Positions 22,118-32,269 are shown, numbered from the stretch's first letter. The stretch is DNA of 54,683 nucleotides from Sphaerosporella brunnea (GCA_008704415.1 VXIS01000323.1:1-54683); one strand, 5' to 3'. A program made the numbers and translations. The notes: a model not told the origin generated them from the letters alone.

Positions 22118-23476
22118 ATGTCGCACCTACCTACCCAACACGACTCGCATTCGGCATCCAGCATCCACGACATAATCGCCACCTTCTTGCGGCGGCGGTC
22201 CATTGACGAGGTGGACCTCGTGCTGCACGTCGAACACGATGGATATCTGTCGTGGCCTACCACAGGACTACTGGCGATATGCTCGCGCCTCCTCATTACC
22301 TATTCATACGACCCTGCAACCTGTGCCCTGCGCATCCGCAGCGATAGGTACCCTATACATAAGTCCATCGTGACATACCTGGACTAACTGGTCGCCGTGA
22401 TTGATCAACTCGACTGGCACTATGCCGGCGTGCCCGTCGTGCTTGCGGTCCAGGGGCCAGTCGATTGGCAACCATACTGCAGCTACAAAGCGCCACCAGG
22501 ACAATCACCGCAGTGGCCCGCATGGCGCCGCCCTCTTGATGCGGTTTCCCACTTCCGCTGTCGGGTTTCTACGCCATGCCGGCGAGCGCAAGGCGTCGTC
22601 TTCGAGGTTGGATTTGCCGAGTCCTACGAGGAGCTCGTGGAGGACGCATTCCAATGGCTGTTGATGGAGCCAGGCGTGCAACTGGTGGTATTGATCAAAG
22701 TGCACGAAGACCGCACTTCCTGCACATCAACACCCGAGAGCCAGCAGCGAATCGAGGAGTATATCTGGCGCTTTGGCAACAGGCGGGCCCGTACACTATT
22801 GAAGGCCAAACCGGAGTTTGCAGGGAGAGACATCAGCGTTCGTGAGGAGCCCTTGGGGCCACCATGCGACAGCGATAGCGACATGATTTATGACGAAATC
22901 GTTGAAACTGCACGGCCTGATGACTGGGTGGGACCCATGTCCGCATTTGTGGAGTTTTGGCGGCTGAGAGAGGGCAAGCCGGATGTGGACGGCGTTAGAA
23001 TGGTAAGTTTCCCATCGCCGATTATCCGCCTTGCTATCCTATATAGGCTGCTGCCACAGATTGAAGTGGGAGGCCTGGTTTCCTGGTTGCACAAACTGCG
23101 ATATATTTCACTGAGTCAACCCGCGTCCCGGCAAGCTGACACCATTCTGCTTTAGTCGGTGCTACCACATTTGCATGTGAATAACCCAATCATTTATATT
23201 ATCCTCCTTCTTCCCTCCCAGGAGAGGTGTGATCGCAAGGTTTCTTTCGACTTGGCCGAATATGAGCGTGTTCTTGAACATGTGATTCAGCATCTTGCCA
23301 CTGGTCGTGCGTTTGACCAATGCCGTCTGCGACCACCGCGAGAACCGATCACTGCCGACGTTCTGTTGAAGGAATATAATATTTCCGACAACGCGTCGCA
23401 GACTGGTGAAACGCAGGGGGCCTATAAAGAAATGGACAGTGGTAATGGCGATGGTGATGGCGCGGTAGCGGCGTGA
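22118..23476 (+). pseudogene. PD-(D/E)XK-like hypothetical protein with one in-frame stop
   Basis: The frame opens at ATG 22118 (MSHLPTQHDS) and stays open to 23002 apart from a single TAA at 22385-22387. That codon is consistent with CAA changed to TAA, a C-to-T change at CpA. At 23003 a GTAAGT donor follows; an acceptor ccctcccag ends at 23221. Splicing keeps phase and adds ERCDRKVSFDLAEYERVLEH and onward to the stop at 23476 (about 380 codons in all). The intron would be 219 nt, long for a fungus, and a shorter one is possible. The central VVFEVGFAESYEELVEDAFQ with WLL and LVVLIKVHED resembles fungal hypothetical proteins carrying a restriction-endonuclease-like core (an E-x-G-[F/W]-SES pattern). 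That assignment is from memory of the pattern and is tentative. The stop makes the gene dead unless it is a sequencing error. Confidence 0.55.
23003..23221 (+). other. Predicted intron of the 22118 gene
   Basis: GTAAGT donor and CAG acceptor after a pyrimidine-rich run (cctccttcttccctcc). Both flanking exons join in phase 0. Without splicing, the frame stops at 23153-23155. Alternative acceptors (tatag near 23047, cacag near 23058) lead to that same stop, so the distal acceptor is preferred. Confidence 0.5.
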
Positions 23477-23659
23477 ATGGGGGGTTTCATGACTGTAGCA
23501 TTCATCAGGTCTGAAGAGAGATGCACACAAATCCGAAGATCTCGAAGCCTATTGAGCATCGCAGAACTGCTATTGTGAACACTACGACTGTAGTGCTGCA
23601 GTATTACGACTTCGTTTCGTGCCCCGGGGATATCACCGCACCCAGCCTGCAAGCAGGGT

Positions 23660-24569
23660 CAGGGCTGTGAAAAGTCCGGCCAGTCCGGCTTTGAGCGCGG
23701 CCTGAAGCGGACTGATTTAAACAGGCTTTTGAAATCACGGCCCGTTTGGACCAGGCTTTTTGATTCGAGACCCAGGCGCCTACGGGCACCCGCCAGGCCA
23801 AGAAGTACCCGGCGCCCGGCGGGCCCGCCAGGCATCTGTAGTTTTTTGCTTACACATACATCAAGGAAAGAAACATGAACGTGAGATACAGATTCAACAA
23901 CCCAAAGGACCTCCAGCTACACATCCATCTCCGCTGCCCGCAGTTCCAAGCCCTACCCATCAATCGCCCCTGCCTGACGATTCCGAGTCTTCTAGGGCAG
24001 AGTTCCGACCAACGACGTGGGTTGACTGAGACGCAGATTCGTCAGGGCGGACGGTGATGCTATCGAGAATTTCGTCTTCCGATTGAGGTTCGTAGTAGGG
24101 CATATCGTCAAACATTTCTCCAGGAAACAGTTAGCCAGGACTTACAAATTCATTGACTACCTACTGGCTGTTGAAAATTGACAATGCGACGCTTGTTTGG
24201 GAGGACCTGGTGTGGTGTTGACCTGGTATGTTTGCAAATAAAGAAAATCTAGACGGCGGCCCGGGAATGCTGTCCCCTTATAGAGCATGTAAGAGCGTGG
24301 GATCATGCGTAGAATAGCGTTGAGAGATCTCACTCACGCACGAAAAGAATTCGGAATACTTCAAAACATCAGCAGTTCCGCTCCGTTTTATTCCGCCTCC
24401 CAAACCAATCTTGTTCCGGGGTAGCCGGCGCCGGTGGGCACCTATCAGATATCCAGACTTTTCTGACACCAGCCCGAACCTATCAGGCTTTCCACATCAT
24501 CGGCCCGATCTGACCCACTGCGTGGGGCCCAGTTTGACCTATCGGGCGGCCGGACTATTGACAGCCCTG
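23660..24569 (+). mobile_element. hAT-like non-autonomous element E1 (910 bp)
   Basis: The ends are inverted repeats: the left reads CAGGGCTGTGAAAAGTCCGG and the right, reversed, CAGGGCTGTCAATAGTCCGG. The flanking 8-mers are AGCAGGGT (23652-23659) and GGCAGGGT (24570-24577), a target duplication with one mismatch. CAGGG ends and 8-bp duplications are hallmarks of the hAT superfamily. The interior has no transposase frame. It contains a GC-rich gggcccgcc/gcgcccggc block, an ATG-started stretch (MNVRYRFNNPKDLQL) also found in E3, and an aggcggaataaaacggagcg block (read on minus) shared with E3. Flanking sequence on both sides matches the interior of element E2, so E1 is nested in E2. Confidence 0.83.
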
Positions 24570-25134
24570 GGCAGGGTGCGCATATTTGCCTGTGCTCATC
24601 GCCCGCAATTCGCGTGGTCCTTCAGCGCGAGTCTACGCTGTAATCTCATGTTCTGGCGCGCGCTGTAAGCAGTGTAAGGTGTGCGGTCCTTCCCTCATTC
24701 GTTGACTCTTCAAATCCAACTTTCAACCACTGCTACAACGGTATGTCCTCCTGAACGAGCCCATCGCACCAGATTTCAACTGGCAGGAAGTTCTCCCTAA
24801 ACTTGTATGCACTCGTTAACTGTGTCCTCTATACATGTTCAACGATATTCCCTGTCATGGGCTGCAGTCGGAGGGGTAGCTAGAGATCCTTCTGGTTGTT
24901 GAATCTGATTCTCGTGTTCATGTTTCTTTCCTTGATGTATGTGCATGGCAAAAACTACAGATGCCTGGCGGGCCCGCCGGTAGTCAGGTACTTCTGGGCC
25001 TGGCAGGTGCCTGTAGGCCTCTGGGACTCGATCCAAAAAGCCTGGTCCACACTGGCCGCGATATTAAAAGCCCGTTTCAATCAGTCCGGTTCAGGCCACG
25101 CAAAAAGCCGGACTGGCCGGGCTTTTGATAGCCT
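24570..25134 (-). mobile_element. hAT-like element E2, right part (host of E1)
   Basis: In the orientation of E3, this holds the tttgcctgtgctcatcg block (24586), the ggaggggtagctagag block (24869), the ttcatgtttctttccttgat block and the GC-rich terminal block ending ccgggcttttgatagcc near 25133. All follow the order seen in E3. The last bases of the terminal repeat have decayed (gatagcctta where E3 has gacagccctg). About 24630-24850 has no counterpart in E3 and may be another insertion. A short left piece, caccgcacccagcctgcaag, lies just left of E1 at about 23630-23652. The outer left end of E2 was not found. The right end abuts a broken gene at 25137. Confidence 0.6.
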
Positions 25135-25136
25135 TA

Positions 25137-26000
25137 CCGGTGTCCCCTGCTCCTGAATCCATGAAGACACTGGTTCGCCAGCAACGAGATGACGAGTACC
25201 GCCAACGCCAACCCCAACTCCAGGACAATGGATTCCAGGCTGACCCAGGTTGCGACCTTTGACAAGGCGCGCTTGAGACACCGTGTCACAAGCATCGCAT
25301 CCATCCGAATGGTGCATGGAGATAAAATCATTGGCTGGATCCCAGGATCGAATAATCTCACCTATGGTACCAAAGCGATGTGAAACCTGGACACTGTTTG
25401 TGTAGCTTCTGGATTTGCTCCAAGGATAGCTAGCTTGCTCTCCCACCGGGAGGCACAGCACCCTCTGATTGTAACAGCGCAAGGCTCGAACAGGGTTGTG
25501 TGTCATGTTTCTTTCTTTCATGTTTCTGTGGCTAGGATTTAGGTATCTAAAAGGGGCCTTCGCTTCCGCTTTATTGTTTTCTTTTCCTTTCCTTTTCCCT
25601 TAACTAAACCATCTTATTGAATCCTGAATACATCTCTTCCGCCTCTCGAACCTTGAATCCCGTGCGTAGTTCCGCCTCCTTGTAGCTAGTCTCGGCTCTT
25701 GTCCTGTCCCCCGCCTGTTACGCAGCTGTACACGAGTACCTTGGGCCCCCTCCTGTCTGTTCCCAACCCTCTCCGTTACAACGGTCTTATCTTAATCTTC
25801 GTGCCATGCGGTGAACAGGTCCCTCTGGGCCCCGAGGAAAGGAGGAAGATCAACACTACCAAGAAAGATGTGTTGGCTACACTCAATGCTTTCCGCAACA
25901 CCGGGACGGACTCGACTATACGACGTACTCGCGCAAAGCAGGCGTGCAATTCTTCTTGAAATCCTCCAGAATGCACGCAGATGTTGTCGTTGTTGCGACG
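25137..26000 (+). pseudogene. Broken paralogue of the 17603-19125 gene
   Basis: From 25137 the reading LVRQQRDDEYRQRQPQLQDN, then (after a frameshift near 25235) ATFDKARLRHRVTSIASIRM and GDKIIGWIPGSNNLTYGTK, matches the C-terminal block of the 339-aa protein encoded at 18106-19125. From 25790 the reading LILIFVPCGEQVPLGPEERR, KINTTKKDVLATLNAFRNTG and a shifted QSRRAILLEILQNAR matches the second block (17603-17992). Between them lies an LTR fragment (25530-25780). The 5' part of the gene is missing because the hAT-like element E2 ends exactly where homology begins. With two frameshifts, one LTR and one truncation, the copy is dead. Confidence 0.72.
25530..25780 (+). mobile_element. Chromovirus LTR fragment inside the broken paralogue
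   Basis: gggccttcgcttccgcttt near 25556, the pyrimidine-rich run after it, cgagtaccttgg near 25734 and the terminal ctctccgttaca (ending 25780) match the LTRs at 41509-41859 (minus) and 43254-43610 (plus). The upstream third is not recognisable, and flanking 5-mers do not match. It is therefore a truncated or solo LTR, inserted in the same orientation as the gene fragments it separates. Confidence 0.7.
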
Positions 26001-26437
26001 GCATTACGCGATACGGATGTGCGTGGGCGGTTTGTGGGGGGGTGGGGGTTGATGAACGGATTGGTCTCCAGTCGGCTGGATTCGGTGCAGCCCTAAAACT
26101 GTGTCATGAACTTTGAAATTGATCTATGAGAGCTGCGGACGTGACTTATGTTTTGGATTCATGTCAGTGGCGCGGATTGTCTTCGGGAGGGTATACTGCG
26201 TGTGCTTTGGTTCAGACGATTGCCTAATAGCAATGATAGATCGTGCAGTCACCGGATGCGGGAAATCGGGTTTCATGGCTGTAGCTGCGGGGGGGATGGC
26301 GGTTGATGTGCCCTTGGCGAGACTCCGCGACTGCAGAGGTTGATGGTATTTCGTGTTGTTTGGATTGTGTGGTGGAGGGTAGAAGGGATGGAGTTATTGT
26401 TCTTAAGCAGCCCTGTGAGCCCTAAAAGACTGTGGGC

Positions 26438-27018
26438 AGTGTTGCACACGAGTCGAGAATTCTCGCCGAGGGTCTCGGTCTCGTGAGAAACGTGCGGTCT
26501 CGAAATGTCTCGCCGGTCTCGTGGCAGTCTCGACGGTTCTCATTTGTTCGCGTCCTTCTCGGGAGTGCTCGGTTGTCTTGCCAACGTTCAGACTGCTATG
26601 GTGCCGCTGTTGTTTGGGGAGGCATATCTCGGGTCGGGAAGGGTCTGCTGGGCGTGGGACTGTAGGGTTTGATTCGGTCCTTGCCCGTGCATAGTGATTC
26701 GGTGGAGGATGACCGTTGAAATGTTCCATATCGAGCGGCTGGTACACAAAGAGCTATTCTCCGAGGATAAGTTTCTGCAGTTGCATTGTTGTTATGTTCC
26801 TCACCCACCTAGGTGCACCTGGACGCATGACCCGTCCGCCCATTTTACGATGCAGACTGGAAGCGCTCCCGTGCTGGAGAGATTCTCGCCGGGTCTCGCC
26901 TGGTCTCGCGAGGCCGCCGTCATGCTCGGTCAGTCTGGCTATTCTCAAGCGGTCTCGACAGTTCTCGACGTGTCTCAATCATTCTCAGTCTCGTCTCGCG
27001 GTCTCGTGTGCATCACTG
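26438..27018. mobile_element. hAT-like MITE rich in TCTCG pentamers (581 bp)
   Basis: The left end reads CAGTGTTGCACACGAG and the right end, reversed, CAGTGATGCACACGAG (15 of 16 identical). The flanking 8-mers ACTGTGGG (26430-26437) and GCTATGGG (27019-27026) agree at 6 of 8, both differences being transitions, which fits an aged 8-bp target duplication. Both ends are followed by dense, irregular repeats of TCTCG/CGAGA (26450-26560 and 26880-27010), which could be transposase-binding arrays. A unique core lies between. No transposase frame is present. The termini differ from E1/E3, so this is a second family. Confidence 0.75.
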
Positions 27019-27579
27019 GCTATGGGAAGCCGCTCATTCGGTAGTTTGAGGTTTCGTTCCAAACGCCATCCTCCCTATATTCTCAGAAATGGCAACCTAT
27101 GCAGGGTTCTTGTTTTTTTGTCTTCAAGAGGTGCGGTGTCATATTACCTCGCACGGATCTCTTTTACTTCTCTTGGCCATATGCAGAGCGGAATCCTCTC
27201 TTTTGGCGTTGGTCTCAGAAAAAGTTCCGTCCTTGCCATTATCATGCTACTGATAACTCAAGCAGGGTATTGCGGAGGGGGACGGAGGCCATCGTTCCGC
27301 CCCTCCGGTGGGTCGTCTGTGTTGGGGAGCAACCTGATTGTTATCATATTGCTACAGAAAACTCACACTGCGTATTTGGTAGACCAGCGGTGCATATCCT
27401 TATTTCCTCTGACCGACTACGGCACTCAAGTCGGTAGACAGACTCTTTACACTCTTGAAGCCGGTAACGCGCTGGCCAACAGTTCTCGCAAAGGCGATAG
27501 AACCGGGTGCCGGATTCTGCGCCTGAGGTTTAGAGTAGTGGACCGACTCCAGTGTCGGGATTTTTCTGAAAGCATCGAA
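27019..27579. other. Stretch without a supported gene
   Basis: A long plus frame crosses this interval, but it begins inside the MITE and ends in the hAT-like element, with no recognisable domain. I treat it as chance. Confidence 0.5.
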
Positions 27580-28428
27580 CAGGGCGGTCAATAGTCCGGC
27601 CGGCCGCCAGGTCAAACGGGGCCCCACGGAGTGGGTCAGGTCGGGCCGGTCATGTGGCAAGCCAGACAGGTTCGGGCCGGCATCAGAAAAACCTGAATAT
27701 CTGATAGGCGCCGGCCGGTGCCCGATATCCTGAATTAAGGTCGGGTCGGTCATTGTGCCGAACGCGGGGCCACTAAAAGCGCTAATCGTTCAGTTTTCGC
27801 CGCAGCTAAAGCGTCGATTGCAATCAAAAGACTGGTCGATCCACCCCAAAAACAGCAACTCGGACGAGAGTCGGAATAAAACGGAGCGGAACTGCTGACG
27901 TTTGGCTCACAAATCACGCCCTTGAACCGAAACACAGAAGCTCTGAGGTGAGTCGCGATACGGCGGAGCGGAAATCCTGACGATTTTCTCACAAATCTCG
28001 CAAGTTCGACGCACTTTAACCGAGAAATTACATGTCGGAAGAGACGCGGATGAATATGGCTGACGTTATGCTCACCACAGCCAGCTTGCACGCAGGTTCG
28101 GAAATTTGCCGGTGCTCATCGAGCGTATGCTGCGTGACTTGGAACAGCGGGCGGCGGAGATGGAGGGGTAGCTGGAGGTCCTTCAGGTTGTCGAATCTGT
28201 ATCTCGCGTTCATGTTTCTTTCCTTGATGTGTGTGTAAGCAAAAAACTACAGATGCCTGGTGGGCCCGCCGGGCGCCGGGTACTTCTGGGCCTGGCAGGT
28301 GCCCGTAGGCGCCTGGGTCTCGATTCAAACAGCCTGGTCCAAACGGGCCGTGATTGCAAAAGCCCGTTTCAATCAGTCCGGTCCAGGCCACGCTCAAAGG
28401 CGGACTGGCCGGACTTTTGACAGCCCTG
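27580..28428 (-). mobile_element. hAT-like non-autonomous element E3 (849 bp)
   Basis: The best preserved copy. The ends are CAGGGCGGTCAATAGTCCGG and, reversed from the right, CAGGGCTGTCAAAAGTCCGG. Both are flanked by the identical 8-mer GCATCGAA (27572-27579 and 28429-28436). It is inverted relative to E1, and the two ends are distinct. The left subterminal region carries ggtcaaacggggcccc-type GC-rich sequence; the right carries a gggcccgccgggcgcc block. Two tandem subrepeats (cggagcggaa followed by ctcacaaatc) lie at about 27884 and 27964. No transposase is encoded, so it depends on one elsewhere. Confidence 0.88.
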
Positions 28429-28644
28429 GCATCGAATCCGACACCACCACAGAAGGGAAGAATACCGCGGATAAGAAGTTCTTAATTGGTAGCAATCGAT
28501 ACCAGTTGGAGTGTGGTGGGTTGATGTCCACTAGGGAATCACCATGGTCGATGACTCACAGCATTTTGGGCGTATACCCATAAAAATGGGGGGTAGCGAG
28601 GATATGTCATCGCTTTTAAAAGGAATAGAGCTTAATATACGATA

Positions 28645-29207
28645 CAGTAGAAGCTGTCTATAAGAATATGGCTTATAAGAATATGCTGTGTATAAGAATA
28701 ATTTCCGCGGTCCCAACAATTTTGTATGGGGAATAAGAGTGTATTTCTTTTAAGAATATTCCAGTGAAACGGGTGAAAATTTGTATGGTAGTCTTATAAA
28801 AAGGGGGGAGGCTTGGCGTACCGAGAAAAAAAAACCGCCGTACTTTCCAGGTGAGTGGACTCCTTATCGTCGTCACCCACAAGCATTTCTCATCCTCGAG
28901 CATTCCGTACCCGCAAGCATCGTATACCCGCAAGCACCCTTTACCCGCATCAGGCCATGCAACATGAAAGGCACAGGCAAACAGACTCGGCAGAACTATA
29001 CCAATGGTGAAAAGAGACAGATATGCCAGTTTGTCAAGGAGTAGGAGGAGAAGTATGGCCGTAGACCAGCAGCGGGACCTAAAGAAGCGGAATGCAAAAG
29101 TCACTAGTGCTCTAAGGTGGTTAGACAAAGACCTGCACAGAGAGCGCTTGATGCTTAGAGAAAATATGGTGCAGACCCGGTTGGAGGATTTCTTTGGACG
29201 CATGTAG
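28645..29207 (+). mobile_element. pogo/Tigger-like DNA transposon, 5' remnant
   Basis: After a TA at 28643 comes CAGTAGAAGCTGTCTATAAG, of the CAGTxGAACC..TATAA type seen at pogo-family ends. Three direct repeats of TATAAGAATA follow within 50 bp (28659-28700) and an inverted partner (taagaatatt) lies near 28752. From 28965 a frame reads MKGTGKQTRQNYTNGEKRQI followed by CQFVKE, like the psq helix-turn-helix that begins pogo transposases, then a TAG stop and frameshifts. The ORF 29004-29207 is the shifted continuation. The DDE domain and 3' terminal repeat are not found. It is dead and truncated. Confidence 0.55.
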
Positions 29208-29210
29208 AAC

Positions 29211-29563
29211 TTAGAGAATGGTACGCCGATGTTGTGGTGCGGGACTTAGGGTTATCTTGCGCTGGTTAGGCATAGAAAGGGTATATCTCCCCGAGTGAGA
29301 TCTACGTGTAGAGATTTCCCATAATCGAACCACCACCTTCCCCACTTGCTCCCTTTCTTCTTTCCTTCTTTCCATCTTTCCACGATTCACCTTACCGACC
29401 TAACTTTCCCTCACCGACACCAAAACAGACACACACCCACAAACACCCAGGAAGCGCCCCTGCATTGCACCAGTATAATAGACACAACGAATTGCGCCTG
29501 AATTGCTTGCTTTTCTGCTTTCGCTGATCATCTCGTCGATCCTATTTCGTCTGACATAACCAG
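29211..29563. other. Interval before LINE ORF1 (probable LINE 5' leader)
   Basis: No frame is supported. From about 29330 the plus strand is pyrimidine-rich (cccactt...tttcttctttccttctttcc), consistent with the LINE 5' untranslated region and internal promoter. The exact 5' end of the LINE and its target duplication could not be identified. Confidence 0.5.
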
Positions 29564-32269
29564 ATGGGAAACACCAATTTGAACGAGCTTTCTCAGTCAC
29601 TCAGCCTTGACGTTGCACATCTTCGTGTGCAGCTGGAACGCTACTTCCTCGAAAACGAGAAGTGGTTGCTCAACAGGGCAAACCACACCAAGTGGGTCCC
29701 TGCGCGCGTGGACCGCCTGATAGAGACGAAGACAATCACCACGGACGCCTGGTTCACAACCGCCGTCAACCACACACGCATCGCGCTTGAACTTGCCAAG
29801 CCGAGACGTGTCTTCCCACTATTGGATAAAAACCCCGATCGCGAAAACCTCCCACGCCTCACGCCTACGGGCGCAACACCTAACTGCAAGCGAAGCATCA
29901 CCGCTACGCTTATGGACATAGCAAAGGCCTTGGCTAACGCCGCCTTTGAGACCGAGGATCCTATGGATCCCATTACGTCGTCCCAGCCAGACGAAATGAC
30001 AATAGACCTCCAGGGCGTGTCCCAGTGGTCCGACCCAGCTCTGACCCCAACCCAAGCCCCGATCCCGTCCCCGACCCCGCCAGACGCCCTGAGCGCCCCA
30101 CGCATGACGCGCGCTATGACACGCGGCCTAACTGACCAACCCCCCGACGCTGCCCCCCCCATCCTCCCCCTCGACAAGCCCACCGGCCAGGACGTGGCGG
30201 GATCCAAGAAACGACGACGCCAAGCGGCGCCCGAGAACAGCAGAGCTCTAGATGCAGTGCATGACGCTGTCAAGTTCTCCGTGGAGGCCTACCTAAGTCG
30301 CCTGGAGGCGACGCTCGCGCTTCACTCCAACCGGATGGACGAACGCCTGAGTGAACGCCTGAACGAAGCTACCGCCCCGCTCATGGCCAAGATGGCTGCG
30401 ATGCAACGCACAATCGACGGACTGGAACACGAGCTGACAGTCGCTCTCGGCATACCCCCGGCCATCCACGAGGACGACCCGGACTGGCTCGTCGAGCAGA
30501 AACAAGAGCTACGCACAATGCACCCGGCCGAACGCCTGGCACGATATTTTAAAGAACCACCCGCCAACTCCCCCGCCGGTGCGGCTGCAGCAAGGAGACG
30601 CCACCCAACCGCAGCCAAGGAACGCCGCCAGACCGCTGGCACGACCCCCGCCCCAAAGCCAGCAACACCTGCACCTGCCGGCCCCCCTATGAATGCAGAA
30701 CCCCAGCCGGATATGGGCATGGACTGGGCCACAGACGACACAGATTTGGCTATGAATAGGACAGAAGAAGAGCACGCAGCAGAGACACAGCTGCTAGCAC
30801 AGCTGGCCCAGGCGAGAAAGAGAGAACCCCTCGCAGCCTCCCAGCATGCACCCCCAAAGGATGGAGACAAACCCCGCAAGACCAAGAAGACCGATGACCC
30901 CAAAACGATCCTGAGGAACCCTGACAGGACTACTACCGGCGCCGCCACCGCCATCGCCACCAGCACCACCCGCCCCACCATCAGGACCGCAGCCAAGCCC
31001 AGCAACTTCGCAGCGGCGGTCAACAACGGAGGCGACACCACACGCAACGATGGCTCCTGGACCGCAGTCGTCAAGGCCAAGAAGCATATCAAACCCGCCA
31101 ACACCACCCCTGACCTCAAGCCAGCCGGACATGAGGTGCCACGCCGGGCCAGGACTTTGATCCTAACGAGAGAAGAAGGTGCCTCACAGAGCCGCGCAGA
31201 CGCCCGATACTGCACGAACATGGTCAGAGCGGTGAACGACGCACTGGCCGCCAAGGGTGCCCCAGGTTTCCTGCGCTTAGCAGCCGTAAGCCAGAATCAG
31301 AAGGGGACAGTAACAGCGCTGGCCTGCGCCTCAGCAACCGCCGTGCAGCTGTGCTATTTTGGGGATGTCGTCCTCTCCGCAGCCAGGCGCTTGGACTCCG
31401 GCGTGATCGCAGTAAACCCCAATGAAGAGTGGACCCGGGTCAAAGTCCATGGCATTGACACCCAGCGGTATCTTGGGAAGCTGGATGCGCTGAAGCGGGA
31501 CCTGATGAGGGACAATGACGGGCTGGTCATCCCCATGCAGATCCGATGGCTAACTAACGAAGCTGAGGTCAAACGGCGCACGAAGGATGGAGGCATCCGG
31601 GCCTCCTCTGTCACCTTTACCGTGAAGGATCGGAGCTCAGCGCTACACGCCACCAGAAAAGGCCTCCTACTATCGGGCAAGTGCCTCAAAGCTGAACTGT
31701 ACTTGAAGGCAGGCCCCGATGCCTTCTGCGACCACTGCTCCGGATGGGGCCATCTATCGCACAACTGCTATCAGAGAAGCATGCAAGGCAAGCCGACATG
31801 CGCCCACTGCAGCAGTAGGGAACACCGAACGGCAGACCACACCTGCAACATCCTAGGCTGCGAGGAATGCAGTCGCCGCGCCGGGCGAATCTGCAAACAC
31901 TCACTGTCGACGCTCCGCTGCCCAAACTGTGGTGACAACCACTCAGCCAAGGACGACACTTGCAGAAAGAAGAAGGAAGCCATCAAGCAAGCCAAGGCAG
32001 CAACTAGAGGCCAGCCTGCCAGCCAACCCCTGTCGGCAGCCAATACCACCCCGCTCGGCTCAAGACCAACCCCAGCCGGGCCGAACAAAGAAGCCGGCAC
32101 CATGCTTAAAGACCCCCGACGCCCACGCCTACTTGGTACCAAGGCTGCGCCGACGGTGGATGAGGACACGGAAGGGGACGATACGGATGACGCCATGGCC
32201 GACGCCACAGACCTAGAACAAGCCACTCAGTCAGTCCCGGCCACGCCGGTGGCAGACAAAGAATTATAA
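29564..32269 (+). CDS. LINE ORF1 protein (gag-like, 901 aa)
   Basis: RNA-binding ORF1 protein of the LINE. The start is ATG 29564, after a pyrimidine-rich leader. Residues 1-110 are a charged N-terminal region; about 150-230 is Pro/Thr-rich and ends in a basic KKRRRQ; about 240-330 is likely coiled coil; a long disordered Ala/Pro/Thr region follows. Residues about 560-720 contain the conserved RNA-recognition-like part. The C-terminus holds three or four zinc knuckles: C722-x2-C725-x4-H730-x4-C735, a second at C746/C749/H754/C761, a Cys cluster at 766-777 and C786-x2-C789-x3-H793-x6-C800. It should bind LINE RNA in an RNP with ORF2. Its stop overlaps the ORF2 start. Confidence 0.93.
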   Translation: MGNTNLNELSQSLSLDVAHLRVQLERYFLENEKWLLNRANHTKWVPARVDRLIETKTITTDAWFTTAVNHTRIALELAKPRRVFPLLDKNPDRENLPRLTPTGATPNCKRSITATLMDIAKALANAAFETEDPMDPITSSQPDEMTIDLQGVSQWSDPALTPTQAPIPSPTPPDALSAPRMTRAMTRGLTDQPPDAAPPILPLDKPTGQDVAGSKKRRRQAAPENSRALDAVHDAVKFSVEAYLSRLEATLALHSNRMDERLSERLNEATAPLMAKMAAMQRTIDGLEHELTVALGIPPAIHEDDPDWLVEQKQELRTMHPAERLARYFKEPPANSPAGAAAARRRHPTAAKERRQTAGTTPAPKPATPAPAGPPMNAEPQPDMGMDWATDDTDLAMNRTEEEHAAETQLLAQLAQARKREPLAASQHAPPKDGDKPRKTKKTDDPKTILRNPDRTTTGAATAIATSTTRPTIRTAAKPSNFAAAVNNGGDTTRNDGSWTAVVKAKKHIKPANTTPDLKPAGHEVPRRARTLILTREEGASQSRADARYCTNMVRAVNDALAAKGAPGFLRLAAVSQNQKGTVTALACASATAVQLCYFGDVVLSAARRLDSGVIAVNPNEEWTRVKVHGIDTQRYLGKLDALKRDLMRDNDGLVIPMQIRWLTNEAEVKRRTKDGGIRASSVTFTVKDRSSALHATRKGLLLSGKCLKAELYLKAGPDAFCDHCSGWGHLSHNCYQRSMQGKPTCAHCSSREHRTADHTCNILGCEECSRRAGRICKHSLSTLRCPNCGDNHSAKDDTCRKKKEAIKQAKAATRGQPASQPLSAANTTPLGSRPTPAGPNKEAGTMLKDPRRPRLLGTKAAPTVDEDTEGDDTDDAMADATDLEQATQSVPATPVADKEL

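Noticed and set aside
25501..25507. TGTCATG as the start of a complete LTR ending at 25780
   Set aside because: Sequence between 25501 and about 25530 does not align with the LTRs of A or B, and the 5-bp flanks do not match.
26716..27594. 292-codon plus-strand ORF
   Set aside because: It starts inside the TCTCG MITE, ends in element E3 and shows no domain.
30322..31254. Long antisense ORFs across the LINE (also 33.5-35.9 kb)
   Set aside because: Shadows of the intact LINE ORFs in GC-biased codons.
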